From contig CAWCQU010000003.1 in assembly GCA_963797765.1 (NCBI GenBank), positions 1,922,001 to 1,986,000 on the forward strand: a stretch of 64,000 nt of DNA. Direction: 5' to 3'. How positions within the stretch are numbered: position 1 is the stretch's first letter; each line of letters begins with the position of its first letter. The position numbers were made by a program, and so were the translations under genes. Below the pieces are notes generated by a model. That model worked only from the letters and a program-made list of their open reading frames with translations, did no database searches and had not been told where the DNA came from. Source of the DNA: JBGPTK01 sp963797765 (GTDB lineage Bacteria > Acidobacteriota > Terriglobia > Acidiferrales > UBA7541). Below are positions 25,983 to 35,693 of the stretch, one piece after another.

Positions 25983-26717
25983 ATGACTACGAGTCCCCTG
26001 ACAACCGGGCAACTCGAGCAATTACGGTTTCTCGACTCCTGCACAGTGGCCAACGCGATCGAGACATTTGACGTGCGGCTGCGAAATACCGGATTCGCGG
26101 ATTCGCAGGTGCGATGCATGTTCGAAAATCTTCCACCGCTGGTGGGCTATGCGGCAACGGCGCGCGTGCGTACTTCCACTCCGCCGATGGAAGGCGCGCA
26201 ATACCTTGATACGACCGGCTGGCTGGACAGCATTTTGAGTATTCCGGCGCCCCGCGTGATCGTTCTGAAAGACGTGGACCGGCATCCGGGACTAGGAGCT
26301 CTGGTCGGGGAAGTCCACGCCAGCATATTGCTGGCGCTGAATGCCGTGGGACTGGTGACAAATGGAGGAGTCCGTGACCTGCCAGGCGTGCGGAAGATCG
26401 GATTCCAAATGTTCGCCGGGAATGTGACGGTTTCGCACGCCTACGCACACATCCTGGAATTCGGCACGCCCGTGGAAATTGGAGGCTTGAGAATCTCACC
26501 AGGCGATTTGATTCATGGAGACAGGCATGGAGTTCTTGCAATACCCATCGAACTCGCTCCACAAATTCCGCTGGTTGCCGAGAAATTGAACGAGAAGGAT
26601 CGAAAAATTATCAGTGTCTGCCAGGAACCTGATTTCTCGCTGGAGAATCTCAGAAGCGTGCTCCGGGAACTTAACCTGAAACCGAAGGCGGCAGGCTCAG
26701 CTAATAAGGAAAAATGA
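25983..26717 (+). CDS. RraA-like / HMG aldolase family protein
   Basis: A 244-residue protein of the RraA/dimethylmenaquinone methyltransferase-like fold. FLDSCTVANAIETFDVR is the conserved N-terminal helix and GLVTNGGVRDLPGVRKIGF contains the Arg-Asp pair that binds metal and 2-oxo acid in class II HMG/CHA aldolases. E. coli RraA instead inhibits RNase E, so either role is possible. The ATG at 25983 has AAGGACGG upstream. The efflux MFP gene starts 1 bp after its stop, so it heads the efflux operon. Confidence 0.85.
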   Translation: MTTSPLTTGQLEQLRFLDSCTVANAIETFDVRLRNTGFADSQVRCMFENLPPLVGYAATARVRTSTPPMEGAQYLDTTGWLDSILSIPAPRVIVLKDVDRHPGLGALVGEVHASILLALNAVGLVTNGGVRDLPGVRKIGFQMFAGNVTVSHAYAHILEFGTPVEIGGLRISPGDLIHGDRHGVLAIPIELAPQIPLVAEKLNEKDRKIISVCQEPDFSLENLRSVLRELNLKPKAAGSANKEK

Positions 26718-26718
26718 A

Positions 26719-27978
26719 ATGGTGAACCCAATGTCTAGAAAAGTTGATAGGGGAATCTTGAAAAAGATAAATATTCTGGTGATTCTGCTTTTGTCCGGGG
26801 TCGCGTTCGTGGCCTCTTGCTCCTCTGAATCTGCAAGGTTCAAGAGCGACGCCTCGACACTGCCTACCGTAGCAGTGGCCAAGGTGCAGAGAGTCGATCT
26901 TTCGCGAGCGCTCGTTTTGGCAGCCGAGTTCCGGCCGTTTCAGGAAGTTGAGATACATGCGAAAGTGGCCGGCTTCGTGAAGAAGATCTATGTAGACGTG
27001 GGCGACCGGGTGAAATCCGGACAACTGCTTGCGACGCTGGAGATTCCGGAACTTCAGGATGAGGTGAATCAGGCCGAGGCTTCAATGCGACAAAGTCAGG
27101 AGGAAATTCGGAAGGCCAAATCAGATACCCGGCGATACGAATCCGCGTATGAGGCGGCGCATCTGGGTTACACACGTCTGGCGGGAGTTTCCCAATCGCA
27201 GCCCGGACTTGTGGCGCAGCAGGAGATCGATGACGCTCAGGGGCGGGACCGCGTGGCAGAGGCGCAGGTCGCAACTGCTCAAGCGGCGCTGGCCGCGGCT
27301 GAGCAGCAACTGAATGTTGCGAAAGCGAACCAGCAGCGGGTGCAGTCGATGTTTGCGTACGCCCAAATCACGGCACCGTTCGCCGGCGTGGTTACGAAAC
27401 GCTATGCGGACACCGGATCGATGATCCAAGCGGGCACTGCGTCGGATACGCAATCGGAACCAGTTGTCCGCCTTTCGCAGAACAATCTTTTGCGGCTGGT
27501 GATTCCCGTGCCGGAATCGGCGGTCCCACAGATTCATCTTCACAGCAAAGTAGATGTACGAGTGCCCGTGCTGGGCAAGACGTACCAGGGAACTGTGTCA
27601 CGGTTTGCGGACCAAGTAGATATGGCGACTCGAACCATGCACACCGAAGTAGACGTGGCAAACCCATCGCTGGAACTTGTTCCGGGAGAGTATGCCGAGG
27701 CCTCGATCGTCCTGAATCAGGAAAGCAATGCATTGGCGATACCCATTCAGGGGCTGGTTCGTGCCGGGGAGAATGTGACAGTGCTGGTTGTGAACAAGGA
27801 GAACAAGATCGAAGAACGGCAGGTGCGACTGGGAATCGAAACGCCCGACCAGGCGGAAATTCTTTCCGGCCTCGCCGAGAATGAACTGGTGGTCGTGGGC
27901 AATCGGAGCCAGTTGCGCTCTGGCATGATGGTGCAACCGAAAGTGATTGGTGACCTGCAGCCCGTTGGAGGTAATTGA
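26719..27978 (+). CDS. RND efflux periplasmic adaptor (MFP)
   Basis: A 419-residue lipoprotein: hydrophobic segment then a lipobox VASC (Cys near residue 34). The rest has the adaptor layout: barrel-sandwich half (VHAKVAGFVKKIYVDVGDRV-like text), a coiled-coil hairpin rich in Gln/Ala (residues ~110-215), the second lipoyl half (AYAQITAPFAGVVTKRYADTGS, in parts) and a beta-barrel. It joins the inner-membrane pump to the outer-membrane channel. Its stop overlaps the ATG of the pump gene (TGATG). Confidence 0.93.
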   Translation: MVNPMSRKVDRGILKKINILVILLLSGVAFVASCSSESARFKSDASTLPTVAVAKVQRVDLSRALVLAAEFRPFQEVEIHAKVAGFVKKIYVDVGDRVKSGQLLATLEIPELQDEVNQAEASMRQSQEEIRKAKSDTRRYESAYEAAHLGYTRLAGVSQSQPGLVAQQEIDDAQGRDRVAEAQVATAQAALAAAEQQLNVAKANQQRVQSMFAYAQITAPFAGVVTKRYADTGSMIQAGTASDTQSEPVVRLSQNNLLRLVIPVPESAVPQIHLHSKVDVRVPVLGKTYQGTVSRFADQVDMATRTMHTEVDVANPSLELVPGEYAEASIVLNQESNALAIPIQGLVRAGENVTVLVVNKENKIEERQVRLGIETPDQAEILSGLAENELVVVGNRSQLRSGMMVQPKVIGDLQPVGGN

Positions 27979-30900
27979 TGTCGCGGTTTTCAATTCGGAA
28001 TCCTTATTTTATTTTCGTGGTTTGTCTGATCATCGCCGTCATTGGCGTGACGAGCCTGGTTCGCATGCCTGTGGATCTGTTTCCGTCCATTAATTTGCCC
28101 GAAGTGGTGGTGGCCACGTTCTATAACGGAATGCCTCCCGAAGAAATTGAGACTGAAATTACCGGAAGGTTTGAACGTTTTTTTACGCTGGGAAGCGGCA
28201 TCGAGCACATGGAGTCGCGCTCGTTGCCGGGAGTAAGCATCATCAAAGTCTATTTTCAGCCCGGCACCGACGCCGATGCCGATGTGAACGAAATCTCGAA
28301 TCTGGCGATGGCCGATCTTCGCCGGTTGCCGCCGGGAACGCTGCCTCCGGTGGTCGAGAAGTTTGACGCGTCCAGTCTTCCGGTTTGCCTGATCACTTTG
28401 AAGGGCGAGGGACTGGATGAGACTCAATTGCGAGATCTGGGGCAATTTCAAGTGCGCAATCAACTGGCAGGAGTGCCGGGGGCATCCGTTCCGCCTCCCT
28501 TCGGCGGGAAATATCGGCAGATCATGGTCTACGTTGATCCGGCGAAACTTCAAGCGTACCAATTGAGTCCGATGGATATCGTGCGCGCCGTCAACAATGC
28601 GAACCTGATTCTTCCAGCGGGTGACGTTAAAATTGGCCCTTACGACTACAACATTTACACCAACAGCCAATTTCACAATGTTCAGGGAATTAATGGACTG
28701 CCGCTGAAAACCGTCGGACAGTCCACCGTCACCGTTGCGGATGTGGGGAATGCCGAGGATTCGCACCAGATTCAAACCAATATCGTCCGAGTGGATGGAC
28801 AACCATCCGTTTATCTGCCCATTCTGAAGCAAGGCGGTGACACCAATACGATTCAGGTGGTGGACGGCATCCGGCAAGCCGTTGCCAATTTGACCGACAT
28901 TCCGAAAAGCCTGGTACCAAACCTGGTATTCGATCAGTCTCTTTTCGTGAAAAGAGCGATTGAGACCCTGCTTCACGAAGGAGGGGTTGGGCTGCTGCTG
29001 ACTGCGCTGATGGTTTTGATTTTTCTGGGAAGCCTGCGCGCGACCGTGGCAGTTTTTCTCTCGATTCCGTTGTCGGCTCTTGCCGCCATCATTGCACTCT
29101 ACCTCGGGGGTAGTTCCATCAATTCGATGATCCTGGCGGGATTGGCATTGGTATTTTCCCGATTGATCGACAATGCGGTGATCGTGCTGGAGAATATTTT
29201 CCGGCATTTGGAGTTGGGCGAAACTCCGGAAGTCGCGGCCGAAAAAGGAGGGCACGAAGTTGCGCTGGCCGTGCTGGCGGCAACGCTGACGAGCGCGGTT
29301 GTATTTTTCCCCGTGACTTTCCTCTATGGCGTCAGCCGGTTCCTGTTTTCCGCACTGGCGCTGGCTGTAGTGTTGGCGCTGTTTGCTTCTTACCTGGTTG
29401 CGATGACGGTTGTCCCGTTGTTTTGCGCCAAGTACATCAAGGCTCCCACTCACTCCCCTAAGATGGAAGGTGCTGCTTCGGAAGGGGGAACTGGAATCCG
29501 GCATTCCCGGTGGACGGAATGGGGAGAGCGGTTCAACGACAAATTCGCTCAGGGATTTCATCGTCTGCTGGAGAATTATGAAATCTTCGTCCGGCATTCG
29601 CTTTCAAGACCCAAGGCGATCCTGGGCGGAACGCTTGCCGCTGTTTTACTAAGTCTATTGCTCTATCCTTTCCTCGGCGTGGCTTTCTTTCCACGGACCG
29701 ATGCCGGTCAATTTGTGATCAACGTGAAGTCGCCGTCGGGCACGCGCGTTGAGGTGACCAACCAGGAAATCGCGCGAGTCGAAACCCTGATTCGAAAAAC
29801 GGTGGATCACAAAGATTTAAAATTGATCGTTTCCAACATTGGCGTGATTCCCGGTTTTTCTTCGATCTACACCTCGAATGCGGGTCCGCATACGTCAACG
29901 GTTCAAGTGGCGCTGAACGAGGGGAGCCACACCAGCAGCTTCGAATACATGGACCGAGTACGTCGCGAGATGCACCAGGAATTGCCGGAATTGACCACAT
30001 ATTTCCAGTCGGGCGGCATGGTAGATGCTGTTTTGAATCAAGGATTGCCCGCGCCGATTGATTTGCAAGTGAGCGGATCGAATCTGGAAGCGGCACACCA
30101 GGTTGCCGAAGAACTGGCAGCGGAAATCAGGAAGACGCAAGGCGTCAGCGACGTCTATATCCCACAAGATCTCGATTATCCGTCGCTGCGTCTGGATATT
30201 GACCGGCTCCGGGCGAGCGAATTGGGACTGAACCAGCGGGAAGTGGTGGATAACGTGATCACGGCGCTGGCCTCGAACAGCATGATCGCACCAAGCTACT
30301 GGATCGATCCGAAGAGCGGAAATGATTACCTGTTGACGGTGCAGTATCCCGAAAAAGTTGTTCACAGCTTATTTGACGTGAAAGGAATTCCGCTGCGAGC
30401 GCCTGAAGCGAAATCCTCCGCATTGCTCGACTCGGTGAGCAAGATCACGCGGTTCGATGCTCCAACCGAAATCGATCATTACCAGATTCAGCGTGTGTTT
30501 GATGTTTATGTGAATCCCACGACAGAAGACCTGGGGCGGATTGCCAAAGTGGTCCAGGGAATTGTGGACGGACAAAAACTTCCGGCCGGAATTCGGGTGA
30601 ATTTACGGGGCATGGTGCAGGGAATGCAGGCCTCGTTCAAGAGCTTCGCGCTGGGACTATCGCTCTCTCTGGTGCTGCTGTATCTGATTCTGGTAGCGCA
30701 GTTTCGGTCCTTCACCGATCCGCTGCTTATTTTGCTGGCGGTACCGACGGGCGTGATGGGCGTGATGCTTATACTGCTGATGACCGGGACGACGCTGAAT
30801 GTAATGTCGTTGATGGGCGTAATCATGATGGTGGGAATCGTGGTCTCAAACAGCATTTTGATCGTGGAGTTCGCTCACCGATTGGAAGAAGACGGAATGA

Positions 30901-31151
30901 CGGTGCGGGAAGCGATCATTTCTTCTTGCCGCATCCGCCTGCGCCCAATTTTGATGACTTCACTGGCGACGATTATCGGACTGGTTCCGCTGGCGTTAAA
31001 GCTAGGAACCGGAAGCGAACAATACGCTCCATTGGCGAGAGCCATTATCGGGGGATTGGTGGTGTCTGTGATACTGACGGTGTTCGTGGTTCCCGCCGCA
31101 TACGTGCTGGTGTACGGCAATAAGGTACATCCGGTTAAAGCTACGAATTAA
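27978..31151 (+). CDS. RND efflux permease (AcrB/HAE1-type)
   Basis: A 1057-residue inner-membrane proton-driven pump with the usual 12 helices and two large periplasmic loops. FSIRNPYFIFVVCLIIAVIG is helix 1 and MPVDLFPSINLPEVVV follows it. In helix 4, where AcrB has paired aspartates (VDDAIVVVEN), this protein has LIDNAVIVLEN, so the second Asp is Asn. VNPTTEDLGRIAKVVQG and the C-terminal MGVIMMVGIVVSNSILIVEF are typical. Substrates may be drugs, lipids or metabolites. It is translated from an ATG overlapping the MFP stop. Confidence 0.94.
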   Translation: MSRFSIRNPYFIFVVCLIIAVIGVTSLVRMPVDLFPSINLPEVVVATFYNGMPPEEIETEITGRFERFFTLGSGIEHMESRSLPGVSIIKVYFQPGTDADADVNEISNLAMADLRRLPPGTLPPVVEKFDASSLPVCLITLKGEGLDETQLRDLGQFQVRNQLAGVPGASVPPPFGGKYRQIMVYVDPAKLQAYQLSPMDIVRAVNNANLILPAGDVKIGPYDYNIYTNSQFHNVQGINGLPLKTVGQSTVTVADVGNAEDSHQIQTNIVRVDGQPSVYLPILKQGGDTNTIQVVDGIRQAVANLTDIPKSLVPNLVFDQSLFVKRAIETLLHEGGVGLLLTALMVLIFLGSLRATVAVFLSIPLSALAAIIALYLGGSSINSMILAGLALVFSRLIDNAVIVLENIFRHLELGETPEVAAEKGGHEVALAVLAATLTSAVVFFPVTFLYGVSRFLFSALALAVVLALFASYLVAMTVVPLFCAKYIKAPTHSPKMEGAASEGGTGIRHSRWTEWGERFNDKFAQGFHRLLENYEIFVRHSLSRPKAILGGTLAAVLLSLLLYPFLGVAFFPRTDAGQFVINVKSPSGTRVEVTNQEIARVETLIRKTVDHKDLKLIVSNIGVIPGFSSIYTSNAGPHTSTVQVALNEGSHTSSFEYMDRVRREMHQELPELTTYFQSGGMVDAVLNQGLPAPIDLQVSGSNLEAAHQVAEELAAEIRKTQGVSDVYIPQDLDYPSLRLDIDRLRASELGLNQREVVDNVITALASNSMIAPSYWIDPKSGNDYLLTVQYPEKVVHSLFDVKGIPLRAPEAKSSALLDSVSKITRFDAPTEIDHYQIQRVFDVYVNPTTEDLGRIAKVVQGIVDGQKLPAGIRVNLRGMVQGMQASFKSFALGLSLSLVLLYLILVAQFRSFTDPLLILLAVPTGVMGVMLILLMTGTTLNVMSLMGVIMMVGIVVSNSILIVEFAHRLEEDGMTVREAIISSCRIRLRPILMTSLATIIGLVPLALKLGTGSEQYAPLARAIIGGLVVSVILTVFVVPAAYVLVYGNKVHPVKATN

Positions 31152-31168
31152 TTCATATGAGGGGAATA

Positions 31169-32464
31169 ATGATTCGGCGATCTTTCTTAATGGCAGGTTT
31201 GGTATTGGCGAGCGTGGTGGCGACGCCTTGCTCCGCGCAGGCGCCGCAGAAACTGGCGCTTGCGGACGCGGAAGCGATGGCACTGAAGAATCATCCGCGG
31301 GTTCAATCGGCGGAATTGAGGGCCGAAGCGGCGAAGGAGTTGGTTACGGAGGTGCGCTCAGCCTATTATCCATTCGCGTCGGCAAACTTGACGGGGGTGG
31401 AATCGAGCGCCAGCAGCCGCATCGCCGCGGGGGCGATGAATAATCCGGTGATATTTACGCGTTATTCGAATGGGCTGACGGTTAGCCAGATGCTCACCGA
31501 TTTTGGCCGCACGCACGAACTTTCGAAGGCTGCACAATCGGGTGCTGAAGCGCGTTCGCAGAGCGCGGTTGCAACTCGAGCAGACATTCTGTTGCAAGTG
31601 GATCGCGCGTATTACCGCGCTCAGCAAGCGCAGACGGTTCTGCGGGTCGCTGAAGAGACGGTGAAATCCAGGCAATTGGTGTCTGACCAGGCGACTGCGC
31701 TTGAGAAGAACAAGTTGAAGTCGAGTCTGGACGTGAGCTTTGCGAACGTTAATCTGCAGGAGGGAAAGCTGCTATTGGTGCAGGCACAAAATCAATTAGA
31801 TGCCGCTTTTGCTGACCTTTCCACTGCGCTCGGGTATCCACAGCAACACTCGTTCGATCTTGAAGAGCAATCCCTTCCCGCGCCGCCACCTGCGGACCCT
31901 GCGCCATTGATTGACGAAGCGTTGCGCCAGAGACCGGAATTGCTGGGGCAGCGGTCTTCCAGGGATTCTGCTCGTCATTTTGCGAAGGCGGAGCGCGATT
32001 TATGGCTGCCAACGATCAGCGCGGCGGGCAGCGCGGGCTTGACGCCAGTTTTTCAAGACAATCAATTGAAGGACCATTACGCCGCGGCTGGATTCAATGT
32101 GAATATTCCGATTTTCAACGGCCGGTTGTTCAATGCACGGAAAACGGAAGCCGATTTGCAGGCACAAGCTGCGGACCAGGACGTGCGCGAACTGGAAGAC
32201 CAGATATCTCACGATGTGCGAACGGCGTGGCTAAACGCAAATACTGCGTATCAGCGCCTGGATTTGACGGATCAACTTTTTCGCGAAGCTTCGATGGCAT
32301 TGAACCTGGCGCAGGCACGCTACAAACTGGGGCTCAGCTCCATCGTGGAATTGAGCCAGGCGCAGCTTTTTCAAACGGAAGCGGAGATTCAGCAGGCGAG
32401 CGCGAAATACGACTATCAAATTCAGTACGCAATGTTGAATTACGAAATCGGACGACGGCGCTGA
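31169..32464 (+). CDS. TolC-type outer-membrane efflux protein
   Basis: A 431-residue protein with a signal peptide (SFLMAGLVLASVVATPCSA). It has two OEP repeats: LALADAEAMALKNHPRVQSAELRAE (in parts) opens the first, and the C-terminal half has the long helices ending LGLSSIVELSQAQLFQTEAEIQ (in parts). It forms the trimeric exit duct of the RND system encoded just upstream (17-bp gap). The start at 31169 is supported by GAGGGGAAT before it rather than the earlier ATG at 31157. Confidence 0.93.
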   Translation: MIRRSFLMAGLVLASVVATPCSAQAPQKLALADAEAMALKNHPRVQSAELRAEAAKELVTEVRSAYYPFASANLTGVESSASSRIAAGAMNNPVIFTRYSNGLTVSQMLTDFGRTHELSKAAQSGAEARSQSAVATRADILLQVDRAYYRAQQAQTVLRVAEETVKSRQLVSDQATALEKNKLKSSLDVSFANVNLQEGKLLLVQAQNQLDAAFADLSTALGYPQQHSFDLEEQSLPAPPPADPAPLIDEALRQRPELLGQRSSRDSARHFAKAERDLWLPTISAAGSAGLTPVFQDNQLKDHYAAAGFNVNIPIFNGRLFNARKTEADLQAQAADQDVRELEDQISHDVRTAWLNANTAYQRLDLTDQLFREASMALNLAQARYKLGLSSIVELSQAQLFQTEAEIQQASAKYDYQIQYAMLNYEIGRRR

Positions 32465-32504
32465 CGACGGGCGGTTCATCGGAATCGCAGGGATGGATAT
32501 TTGG

Positions 32505-33251
32505 TCAGGCGATGAAGCGATAGCCCACGCCTCGAACGGTGAGCAAATGGACGGGCTTGGAAGGATTTTTTTCGACATAGCGGCGCAGGCGGACGATGAA
32601 GTTGTCGATGGCGCGCGTATCGGTGTCCTCGGATAATCCCCAAACATCCTCGAGAATCGACTTGCGAGACACGGTACGGCCCTTGCTGCGAATCAAGTGC
32701 CTCAGGAGCTTGGCTTCCATCAGAGTGAGGTGAATGATCGTGCCGTTCACGTGCAATTCCAGGGTGCCAAAATCCAGGGTCTTCCCGTCGAAGGAAAACA
32801 CTTCGAAGTCGGCGCCAGCGGCGGTCATTTCCTTGTTGCTTTCCGCCCTTTCGGCCTTCTTGCCGTTCTCGCCGCGCAGCCATTCACTTCGACGAAGCAA
32901 ACCCTGCAATCTTGCCAGCAAGATCGAAAGCTCGAAGGGCTTGGGAAGATAATCATCGGCGCCGGCGGCAAATCCCTGTAAGACGTCCTCAGGACGGCCG
33001 CGCGCCGTCAGCATCAGGATGGGGACATAGTTTTTCGCCTGGCGCAGCGCGGTGGCAACCACGAACCCGTCCTTCAACGGAAGCATGACGTCCAGAATCA
33101 CTGCATCGAAGTGTGTTTTGGATTCCAAAAGCAAATTCAACGCGGATTCTCCATCACCTACCACTTCGGCGGTATAGCCTTCCGCCTCCAGGTTGAATCG
33201 CAGCCCCTCAGCCAGGTTGGCTTCGTCTTCTACCACCAGCACCCGGCTCAT
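32505..33251 (-). CDS. OmpR-type response regulator
   Basis: A 248-residue regulator. The receiver domain has the acidic pair EDE at 8-10, phospho-Asp54 (ILDVMLP) and the Lys of KPF near residue 105. The C-terminal winged helix ends RLRRYVEKNPSKPVHLLTVRGVGYRF (in parts). A linker of about 30 charged residues with GKKAERAESNKE separates them. The ATG overlaps the stop of the kinase gene upstream by 4 bases, so they form one unit. It is convergent with the efflux operon and could control it, although no binding site is seen. Confidence 0.93.
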   Translation of the reverse strand: MSRVLVVEDEANLAEGLRFNLEAEGYTAEVVGDGESALNLLLESKTHFDAVILDVMLPLKDGFVVATALRQAKNYVPILMLTARGRPEDVLQGFAAGADDYLPKPFELSILLARLQGLLRRSEWLRGENGKKAERAESNKEMTAAGADFEVFSFDGKTLDFGTLELHVNGTIIHLTLMEAKLLRHLIRSKGRTVSRKSILEDVWGLSEDTDTRAIDNFIVRLRRYVEKNPSKPVHLLTVRGVGYRFIA

Positions 33252-34162
33252 GCCCCGCTCCTCGGCAATTCAAACGTGACGGTGGTGCCCTGCCCCGCCC
33301 CGGCGCTTTCCGCAAAAACTTTGCCGCCGTGCGCTTTGGCAATGGCTCGAACGATGAATAATCCCAAGCCGGTTCCCTTCACGCGATAGACGGCGCGATT
33401 CCTGACGCGATAAAAGCGTTTGAAGACGCGCTTGAGCTCGTCAGCCGGAATTCCAACTCCACGATCGCGCACGCGCAGAACTGCGTGCCTCTCGTCGGGA
33501 ATATCCAGTTGCACATTTACATCCACCATGTTACCGGAATACTTGATCGCGTTGTCGAGCAGGTTGGACACGGCGGTGCGAAGTTCTTCGGGATCACCCT
33601 GCACTTTGATGCCCGAGCCATTTTTCGATTCCTGGTAATGCAACACATCCGGTTGCAAGTGGTGGCGGGTCCGGGCCAGCTCGATGCACTCGTGGACGAG
33701 GTTCCCGAAATCGACTTCCGTACGAAAACTGGCGGGGTGCTTGTAACCAACCTGGCCCGCCTTTAACACCTGTTCCACCGTTCCCAACAAGCGATCTGCG
33801 TCATTGAGCATCAGCTGGTAAAACTGCTGGCGCTGGGCTTCATCCACTTCCCGCCGCTGCAAGGTTTCGAGGTACAGGCGAATGGAAGCGATGGGGGTTT
33901 TCAATTCATGGGTGACGGCGTTGATGAAGCTGTCATGCTGTTCGTTACGGCGAATTTCGCGCACCAGAAAGCCGGTGTTCAGAATCATTCCCGCGATGAT
34001 CGCTGCGAAGAAGATCACTCCGAACAAAAGCAGAACGCCGGCCCGCCAATTGAGGATGATCCAACTGACGTTCAGCGCAACCGCGAGCGCAACCGAGCAC
34101 ACACCCAGCGCAACGAAAAACGCGATAGCCTTGCGGCGGCTCCTGACTCTCATGGTGGCCAC
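33248..34162 (-). CDS. Two-component sensor histidine kinase
   Basis: A 304-residue membrane kinase. Two helices at about residues 11-34 and 42-62 enclose almost no periplasmic loop, so it senses within the membrane or through a partner. HisKA has His85 (NAVTHELKTPI). The HATPase_c domain has N-box NLLDNAIKYS, GVGIP and GTGLGL motifs. It is paired with the OmpR-type regulator downstream. Confidence 0.93.
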   Translation of the reverse strand: MATMRVRSRRKAIAFFVALGVCSVALAVALNVSWIILNWRAGVLLLFGVIFFAAIIAGMILNTGFLVREIRRNEQHDSFINAVTHELKTPIASIRLYLETLQRREVDEAQRQQFYQLMLNDADRLLGTVEQVLKAGQVGYKHPASFRTEVDFGNLVHECIELARTRHHLQPDVLHYQESKNGSGIKVQGDPEELRTAVSNLLDNAIKYSGNMVDVNVQLDIPDERHAVLRVRDRGVGIPADELKRVFKRFYRVRNRAVYRVKGTGLGLFIVRAIAKAHGGKVFAESAGAGQGTTVTFELPRSGA

Positions 34163-34304
34163 TATTGTACCGCGGAGTGCGGAATGTCCAGCAGTAGGTA
34201 TGGGGCGAGGTTGGAAGGGTACGATTAACAGCCATTTCGCAGGCGGTTAGGGCGAGCTGAAGATTGAATTCAGTTCAAACAGCAAACGTGCGAACGCCCT
34301 GTTT

Positions 34305-35219
34305 CTATGATTGTGCAGAAATCAAATGCGTTTGAGGCGCCGATGCTGCCGCAGCCTGCGCCGGCTCGAGACGGCGAAGCCGCGTGGATTCTGCTTCCGT
34401 AACCAGAATTTGCTTGGCCAGACCGAGCTTCTTGAGCGCCCAAATTCCGTACCAGTTCATGTCGACTTCATACCACCTCAAGCCGTGGCGCGCCGAGACT
34501 GGATGCGCATGGTGATTGTTGTGCCAGCCCTCTCCGAACGTGAGGATGGCCACAAACCAATTATTCGTCGAAAGATCCCGAGTCTCAAAGCGGCGCGAAC
34601 CCCACACGTGCGTTGCTGAATTCACCAGCCAGGTGGCATGCAAGCCTACGACGGTGCGCATGAAAATGCCCCAGAGCAAAAACGGAATTCCGCCGAGCGC
34701 GAGCAGCACAACTCCCAGAACGATCATGGGCACATAATGATATTTAGTGATCCAAAGGTGAAATTTGTCCTTCGCCAGATCAGGGACGTAGTGAGCGAGG
34801 GTGGAGGTATCGTGGTGCATGGACCGCCCCGTCAGGATCCAGCCCATATGCGCCCACCATTTGCCGTCAACCGGAGAGTGCGGATCGCCCTCTTTATCGG
34901 AGAACTGGTGATGAATGCGGTGCGTGGCGACCCAGAAAATCGGGCCGCCTTCCAGGGCAAGAGTGGCGCAGGTGGTGAGGAAATATTCGATGCCTTTGGG
35001 AGTCTTGTATCCGCGGTGAGTGAGCAACCGGTGATAGCCCATACCGATCCCCAGGCTCCCGGAAACCCACCACAAGAAAATTGCGACAAGAAAGGCCTTC
35101 CAGGTGAAGAAAAATAGCGCTGCGATGGCGCCCAGGTGGAACATGAGCATGAACGCAGCAGTCACCCAGTTGAATCCATCGTCGCGGCACTGCTTTTTAC
35201 GTAGACTCTCAAGTTGCAT
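34305..35219 (-). CDS. Acyl-CoA / fatty-acid desaturase
   Basis: A 304-residue di-iron membrane desaturase with the three histidine boxes HRLLTH, HRIHHQF and HNNHHAH in order, about residues 64, 101 and 235, and four membrane helices between them. It puts a cis double bond (probably delta-9) into saturated acyl chains, adjusting membrane fluidity. GGAAGG lies 9 bases before the ATG. It stands alone; ferredoxin or other electron donors are not encoded nearby. Confidence 0.94.
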   Translation of the reverse strand: MQLESLRKKQCRDDGFNWVTAAFMLMFHLGAIAALFFFTWKAFLVAIFLWWVSGSLGIGMGYHRLLTHRGYKTPKGIEYFLTTCATLALEGGPIFWVATHRIHHQFSDKEGDPHSPVDGKWWAHMGWILTGRSMHHDTSTLAHYVPDLAKDKFHLWITKYHYVPMIVLGVVLLALGGIPFLLWGIFMRTVVGLHATWLVNSATHVWGSRRFETRDLSTNNWFVAILTFGEGWHNNHHAHPVSARHGLRWYEVDMNWYGIWALKKLGLAKQILVTEAESTRLRRLEPAQAAAASAPQTHLISAQS

Positions 35220-35693
35220 CGTGGGGTCCTTCCCTGTCTGGTTTTGTTGCTTACGAAATCTAGCGTAGCAGGAACCGGCGTAAGTGATTGTAATAGTTAT
35301 GTAATAGAGGATATCGAGGCTACGAATCGGTTAGCACTCAGCTCGGAATATAGCTACCCTTTGATCACTCATCCAACTGGCCGTGGGAGGCATTCAAGCT
35401 GAAATTTCCATCATTTTCGCGCCAATTTGGCTGAATTTGTGATCCGTCGGAAAGTAAATGCCCTTCGCTTTTGATTCGCTTTTGGCGCAATTCAACCGGA
35501 CATTTGGGATCGGCGAAGGTGGTGGAACAAACTGGAACCATCTGAAGAGTTACTTCGCGAACGATGAAACATAGTTTCAGAATGAAGCACTATCGGCGAG
35601 CTATCGGACGAAAAGCGGCGTCCCCTACTTGCGTGCTGAAGAGGCCGCCGCCTGCCGCAATGTGTTCTACTTGCTGTGCATGGACCTCCCCGT
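35220..35693. other. Gene-free stretch
   Basis: About 470 bp upstream of the desaturase gene and downstream of the CreD-like gene. Short open frames are present but carry no recognisable motif or ribosome binding site. Cold- or stress-linked promoter elements for the desaturase may lie here, but no convincing boxes are seen. Confidence 0.4.

Noticed and set aside
27990..29597. Minus-strand open frame of 535 codons
   Set aside because: Shadow of the RND pump gene; composition is typical of antisense frames in GC-rich DNA.
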